Assembly: GCA_900128585.1 (NCBI GenBank)
Contig: LT642812.1
Location: 1 to 10,469, forward strand
Source: Stramenopiles sp. TOSAG23-3
Taxonomy: Eukaryota > Sar
Direction: 5' to 3'
Length of the DNA stretch: 10,469 bases
Part shown: piece by piece, positions 7,774-10,469 of the stretch
Layout of the letters: every line of letters starts with the position of its first letter
Position numbering within the stretch: position 1 is the first letter of the stretch
Program-made: the position numbers and the translations under genes
The notes under the pieces: model-generated
What the model saw: the letters and a program-made list of their open reading frames with translations, nothing else
Told to the model about the DNA's origin: nothing
The model's database searches: none

Positions 7774-8568
7774 TGTTCCTTCCTTCAGTAGCTTCTTCCT
7801 TTTCTGTTCTGTATAGGCAAACAAATCCAACACGCGACGGACCAACAGCAATCGATTTTCTTTTAAACAACTCTCTTCTTCTCTGTTTACAGGTAGGAAT
7901 AAAATCTTCTTCGTTTGAAAAACTTGAAAAACATAAAAACCCTTTGTTCCATTTACTTGAGTGTGTAGTTTGTGGAGAAAAGTAAAGCCAATCAAAAATG
8001 TACGTTAATCACACCTCAAACAAAAACGCACAACAAGAAGAAAAGAAGAAGAAGAAGAAGAAGAAGAAGAAGAAGAAGAAGAAGAAGAAGAAGAAGAAGA
8101 AGAAAGAAGAAGAAGAAGAAGAAGAAGAAAGAAGAAGAAGAAGAAGAAGAAGAAGAAGAAAGAGAAGAAAGAAGAAGAAGAAGAACGACTGACTGGACGG
8201 AGGACTGAGGAGGAGAGATAGCAACAACAAAGCAATTAATTATTATTATTTAATGCTGCTGCTACTTATAACTTAAAGCTATTTATATATACTACCATAG
8301 CAGCGAAATTGAGGAAGAAAGAAAGATAGTCGTCTTATTGACTATAAGTATAGTATAAATAATAATTTGGAGAAGGGGAGCTAAAGTTTTTTCCATTGAG
8401 AGTAGCTTTACGGTATAGTTTCGTCTACCCTAAGAAAGCTCTCCTTCAGGTTCGTACATTGATCACTTCCCTTCTACAAATCGTTGATGTATATATACAT
8501 TGGTACATTATATTATCCATTTTATTTATCGTACCAGGTACAGCTATGTATATACTGTAAAATTATTT
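7774..8568. other. Intergenic spacer between COMMD 5' end and EF-hand gene 3' end
   Basis: The first ~220 bases upstream of the COMMD ATG are open in its frame but lack an ATG, so they are most likely leader or promoter. A large GAA microsatellite follows at 8034-8185. The rest (8190-8568) is AT-rich without a recognisable gene and must hold the 3' untranslated region of the EF-hand gene. Lysine/glutamate-rich frames across the microsatellite are simple-sequence artefacts. Confidence 0.6.
8034..8185. repeat. Long imperfect GAA trinucleotide microsatellite
   Basis: About 150 bases of nearly uninterrupted purine on the + strand consist mostly of GAA triplets, with single-base phase shifts from GAAA or AGAGAA interruptions. 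It is the longest simple repeat inside the window. GAA/TTC arrays are known to form triplex structures and to vary in length. It sits about 260 bases upstream of the COMMD start codon and about 385 bases from the EF-hand stop codon. Confidence 0.95.
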
Positions 8569-9498
8569 TTATTTGGAGGATTTATTCTTCGATCCCATTC
8601 CAGATTGAAGGAAGGCATCATCGCTTGGGGCAAAGAGCAGTCGGTCTACTAAATCTTCGTACTTCAAGACTTCGGACAAATCGTTTGGGTTTCGAATGCA
8701 TTCGTTTAAAAACTCAGTGGTTTCTTGTTCCGTTAAGCGGGTGGGGACCAATGTCTCGTGCAGCAGGTGGCGCACCATCTTCGCAGAGACGTCGCCAGAC
8801 AGCTTTCTGTCGAAAGACTTGAACAAATACATTACATCTTCCGTGCAGTCGACGGCGCTGTCTAAATGTTTCAACGCTGCAGTTACGAATGCTGGAAGGC
8901 TTATCTGCCACGATTTTTTCCCCGTATGCTGCAAGTTCTCCGTGTAAAATTTATTCATCAATGCTTCCGTCGGGGAAAACCCAAGCGCAATCAGCGCGTC
9001 CGACAACTCCCGTCTGCTCAACCGGCCGTTCTTGTTCTCGTCGAAGGCAGCAAATATCCCGCGGAGCATTTGCATGTCGTCTTCCTCCCTCTTTTCCTTC
9101 ATTTTAGCTACAAAACTCTTTTGCTCTTTCGCCCCTTTTTTGTCCTTCTCTGGGGATGAGTTTGCCAAACCCTCGGCCAACTTTTTCATCGTTGGGTCGT
9201 CCATGAACATTTGTGTAGCTCTCCTAATTTTACTCACAGGAACGGACGGGCTAGCGCGCCCACTAGGGGGCGAGTGGGACCGGCGGGCCATGAAATCGTT
9301 CGCTTTGGAATTCACTGCCGGTGGCGGAGGGGGGGGCATACGTCCCTTTTTCATGGCCAATGGAGGTGGCGGTGGGGGCATGTCATCCTCAATCACGGAA
9401 GCTTTACTATTCGAACCCTGCCCCGGTGGGGGAGGGGGGGGCGGGGGCTGTTGCCGTACGTCCTCTTCTTCCTCTTCTTCTGCAATGGCTCCCAACAT
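8569..9498 (-). CDS. Proline-rich EF-hand (calmodulin-like) protein
   Basis: The 309-residue product has an acidic start (EEEEEED), three polyproline runs (residues 18-25, 41-46, 55-60), a basic/Ser-rich linker to about 140, then a calmodulin-like domain (about 140-295). EF1 is canonical: DENKNGRLSRRE at 153-164 has D, N, N, G and E in the ligand positions. The EF3 position (230-241, DRKLSGDVSAKM) lacks the final Glu. The EF2 and EF4 sites are degenerate. One calcium site is therefore likely. Polyproline runs commonly bind profilin or SH3, WW and EVH1 domains. I chose the ATG at 9498 because the frame continues upstream to 9615 without an ATG. No signal peptide or membrane segment is seen. 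It could be a divergent myosin light chain or a cytoskeletal calcium sensor; the family is otherwise unassigned. Confidence 0.85.
   Translation of the reverse strand: MLGAIAEEEEEEDVRQQPPPPPPPPGQGSNSKASVIEDDMPPPPPPLAMKKGRMPPPPPPAVNSKANDFMARRSHSPPSGRASPSVPVSKIRRATQMFMDDPTMKKLAEGLANSSPEKDKKGAKEQKSFVAKMKEKREEDDMQMLRGIFAAFDENKNGRLSRRELSDALIALGFSPTEALMNKFYTENLQHTGKKSWQISLPAFVTAALKHLDSAVDCTEDVMYLFKSFDRKLSGDVSAKMVRHLLHETLVPTRLTEQETTEFLNECIRNPNDLSEVLKYEDLVDRLLFAPSDDAFLQSGMGSKNKSSK
9425..9447 (+). other. G-rich tract with G-quadruplex potential, opposite a polyproline run
   Basis: On the + strand, runs of five, eight and five G are separated by single A and C bases. This satisfies the usual four G-tract pattern if the eight-G run is split. 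The strand is the template of the EF-hand gene and encodes its first polyproline run. A second eight-G run at 9329-9336 encodes another polyproline run. Confidence 0.6.
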
Positions 9499-10055
9499 GT
9501 TGTTTGCACTTTGACGATCTAACAGAAACGGTCGCACTAAAAATAAAAAAGACTGTGGGAAAGGGGTGCTTGCATCGTTGACACCAGCTTCTAGGTGACA
9601 AATATTTTCTATCACTATTTTAGCCTTCCTTTCGTTACATCAATTTTAATTAGCTGGATCGATATTATTAGTGTCTAGGAAGCCACCAAGAAGGAGGAGG
9701 ATCATTCTAATCATATTGTATCTAAATAGGGTACAAAATTGCGTTTGTAACTTATATACCATTACAATAGTAATACTTAATCCAATCTTTATTCTAATTG
9801 AATACTTTAGTATAATTATTGTTTTATTAATATTTACACATAGGGTTATAAATGTTTTAAGTACGGTACGATAATTCAACTCCTCGGTTTGAAAACGTTA
9901 AGTAATAAATTAATGTAGTCTAATTTAAGTTCTATCAAATATCAAATAAATATTATTTTATTATCCAATTAATATCCATATTATTGTTAAAATATAAATA
10001 CACAATACTTGTATATATAGTATACAAAACAATAGAAACGCGATAGAACTGAAAA

Positions 10056-10097
10056 CTGAATCTGAATCTGAATCTGAATCTGAATCTGAATCTGAAT
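10056..10097. repeat. (CTGAAT)7 hexanucleotide tandem repeat
   Basis: Seven perfect copies of CTGAAT run head to tail over 42 bases and are preceded by an imperfect copy. The perfect identity suggests recent expansion. No gene is associated. Confidence 0.95.
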
Positions 10098-10130
10098 TTA
10101 GCAGTGACAATGAAGACGATTTGGATTAGT

Positions 10131-10151
10131 ATAATGTACACTGTACATTAT
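10131..10151. repeat. Perfect 10-bp inverted repeat with one-base centre
   Basis: ATAATGTACA and its exact reverse complement TGTACATTAT flank a single C. The palindrome could be a dimeric-protein binding site or a small cruciform. It has no U tract and sits near no gene end, so it does not look like a terminator. Confidence 0.9.
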
Positions 10152-10159
10152 GAAAATAT

Positions 10160-10310
10160 CCAATGCACCAATCAGCGCGTGGGGTGGGGTGGGTCCTGCT
10201 GGACTATCCTTTTTCTATTCTAGTCTATTCTATCCTATCCTATATCCTATCCGGCCAGCATGAGTCAGCTGTAGTCTGGAGTTCGTATTAGACTGTCACA
10301 TTATATATCC
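10160..10310 (+). promoter_or_regulatory. Cluster of promoter-like motifs
   Basis: Two CCAAT boxes (10160-10164 and 10168-10172, the second as CCAATCAG), a GGGGTGGGGTGGG element (10181-10193), a TGAGTCAGC AP-1/MARE-like site (10261-10269) and a TATATAT stretch (about 10302-10308) occur in promoter order on the + strand. They could serve a gene to the right of the window. Each motif is short and the combination may be chance. Confidence 0.25.
10203..10252. repeat. Degenerate CTATT/CTATC pentamer-type repeat
   Basis: About 50 bases are built from CTATCC and CTATTC-like units and end in CTATCCGG. It is a degenerate pyrimidine-rich simple repeat lying inside the motif cluster above. Confidence 0.65.
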
Positions 10311-10392
10311 TCAGTTTGATCTCTCCTGTCGTAAAGTAACGCTTTGAATAAGTACTAATTCTGAAAAGTGTTGTCCCAATCAATGAATAATT

Positions 10393-10467
<75 letters not shown>

Positions 10468-10469
10468 AA
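10393..10469. repeat. (AGAA)n tetranucleotide array running off the window end
   Basis: At least nineteen perfect AGAA units fill the last 77 bases and the array is cut by the right edge. The full length is unknown. The lack of interruptions contrasts with the imperfect GAA tracts elsewhere and indicates a young or actively varying array. Confidence 0.95.

Larger units (their letters stand above)
9499..10469. other. AT-rich region upstream of the EF-hand gene with no supported gene
   Basis: Frame openings here are short, AT-rich or made of repeats (for example the Phe-Arg repeat opposite the CTGAAT array) and are not credible genes. The region should hold the EF-hand gene promoter and leader near 9499-9700. 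Further right lie a hexamer array (10056-10097), a perfect palindrome (10131-10151), a CCAAT/G-rich/TGAGTCA motif cluster (10160-10310), a pyrimidine-rich pentamer-like repeat (10203-10252) and the AGAA array at the right edge. Confidence 0.6.

Noticed and set aside
7880-7895. TTTACAGGTAGG resembling a + strand intron acceptor
   Set aside because: No + strand gene lies here; the short match is expected by chance.
8034-8185. CRISPR-like or other spaced repeat array
   Set aside because: It is a continuous trinucleotide repeat without unique spacers, in a eukaryotic context.
7972-8235. Open frames across the GAA microsatellite giving poly-Lys/Glu/Arg or poly-Phe/Ser/Leu
   Set aside because: The products are translations of a simple repeat, with no non-repetitive domain.
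9032-9514. Plus-strand Gly-rich frame opposite the EF-hand gene
   Set aside because: The Gly runs are the antisense of the polyproline codons; the minus strand carries a recognisable EF-hand.
9953-10141. Minus-strand frame with a Phe-Arg dipeptide repeat
   Set aside because: It is the reverse complement of the CTGAAT array; the flanking sequence is AT-rich and non-coding in character.

Overview
The window looks like nuclear DNA from a unicellular eukaryote. It carries a conventional myosin heavy chain, a MIF/tautomerase homologue, a COMM-domain protein and a proline-rich EF-hand protein. I see no bacterial-type operon signals. Genes are GC-rich by eye and sit in strongly AT-rich spacers full of purine-rich (GAA)n-type microsatellites. 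No gene needs an intron to be read, so this is an intron-poor, fairly compact protist genome. Keeping MIF, COMMD and a coiled-coil myosin would fit a SAR-type or other algal/protist lineage, but the sequence alone does not settle the organism.

Layout: 1-626 is an AT-rich, purine-tract leader and upstream region. 627-5980 (+) encodes a myosin of about 1,784 residues whose reading frame is broken once, by one base, inside a run of ten G at 1875-1884. After a convergent 331-bp spacer, 6312-6665 (-) encodes a 117-residue MIF-like protein. 7162-7773 (-) encodes a 203-residue COMM-domain protein. A 795-bp spacer follows, holding a ~150-bp GAA microsatellite. 8569-9498 (-) encodes a 309-residue protein with three polyproline runs and a calmodulin-like domain in which only one EF-hand loop looks competent for calcium. 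9499-10469 has no gene I can support; it holds a CTGAAT hexamer array, a 21-bp palindrome, a cluster of promoter-like motifs and a terminal AGAA array that runs off the window.

Functional links: the myosin has two IQ motifs, which bind calmodulin-like light chains. The EF-hand protein less than 3 kb away is a conceivable cytoskeletal partner (light chain or profilin-binding adaptor), but this rests on domain logic and proximity only. MIF and COMMD have no evident link to the myosin. I found no clear sign of a novel multigene system. The items most worth checking are the myosin frame break, the unassigned myosin tail with its 29-residue repeat, and the unusual EF-hand protein architecture.
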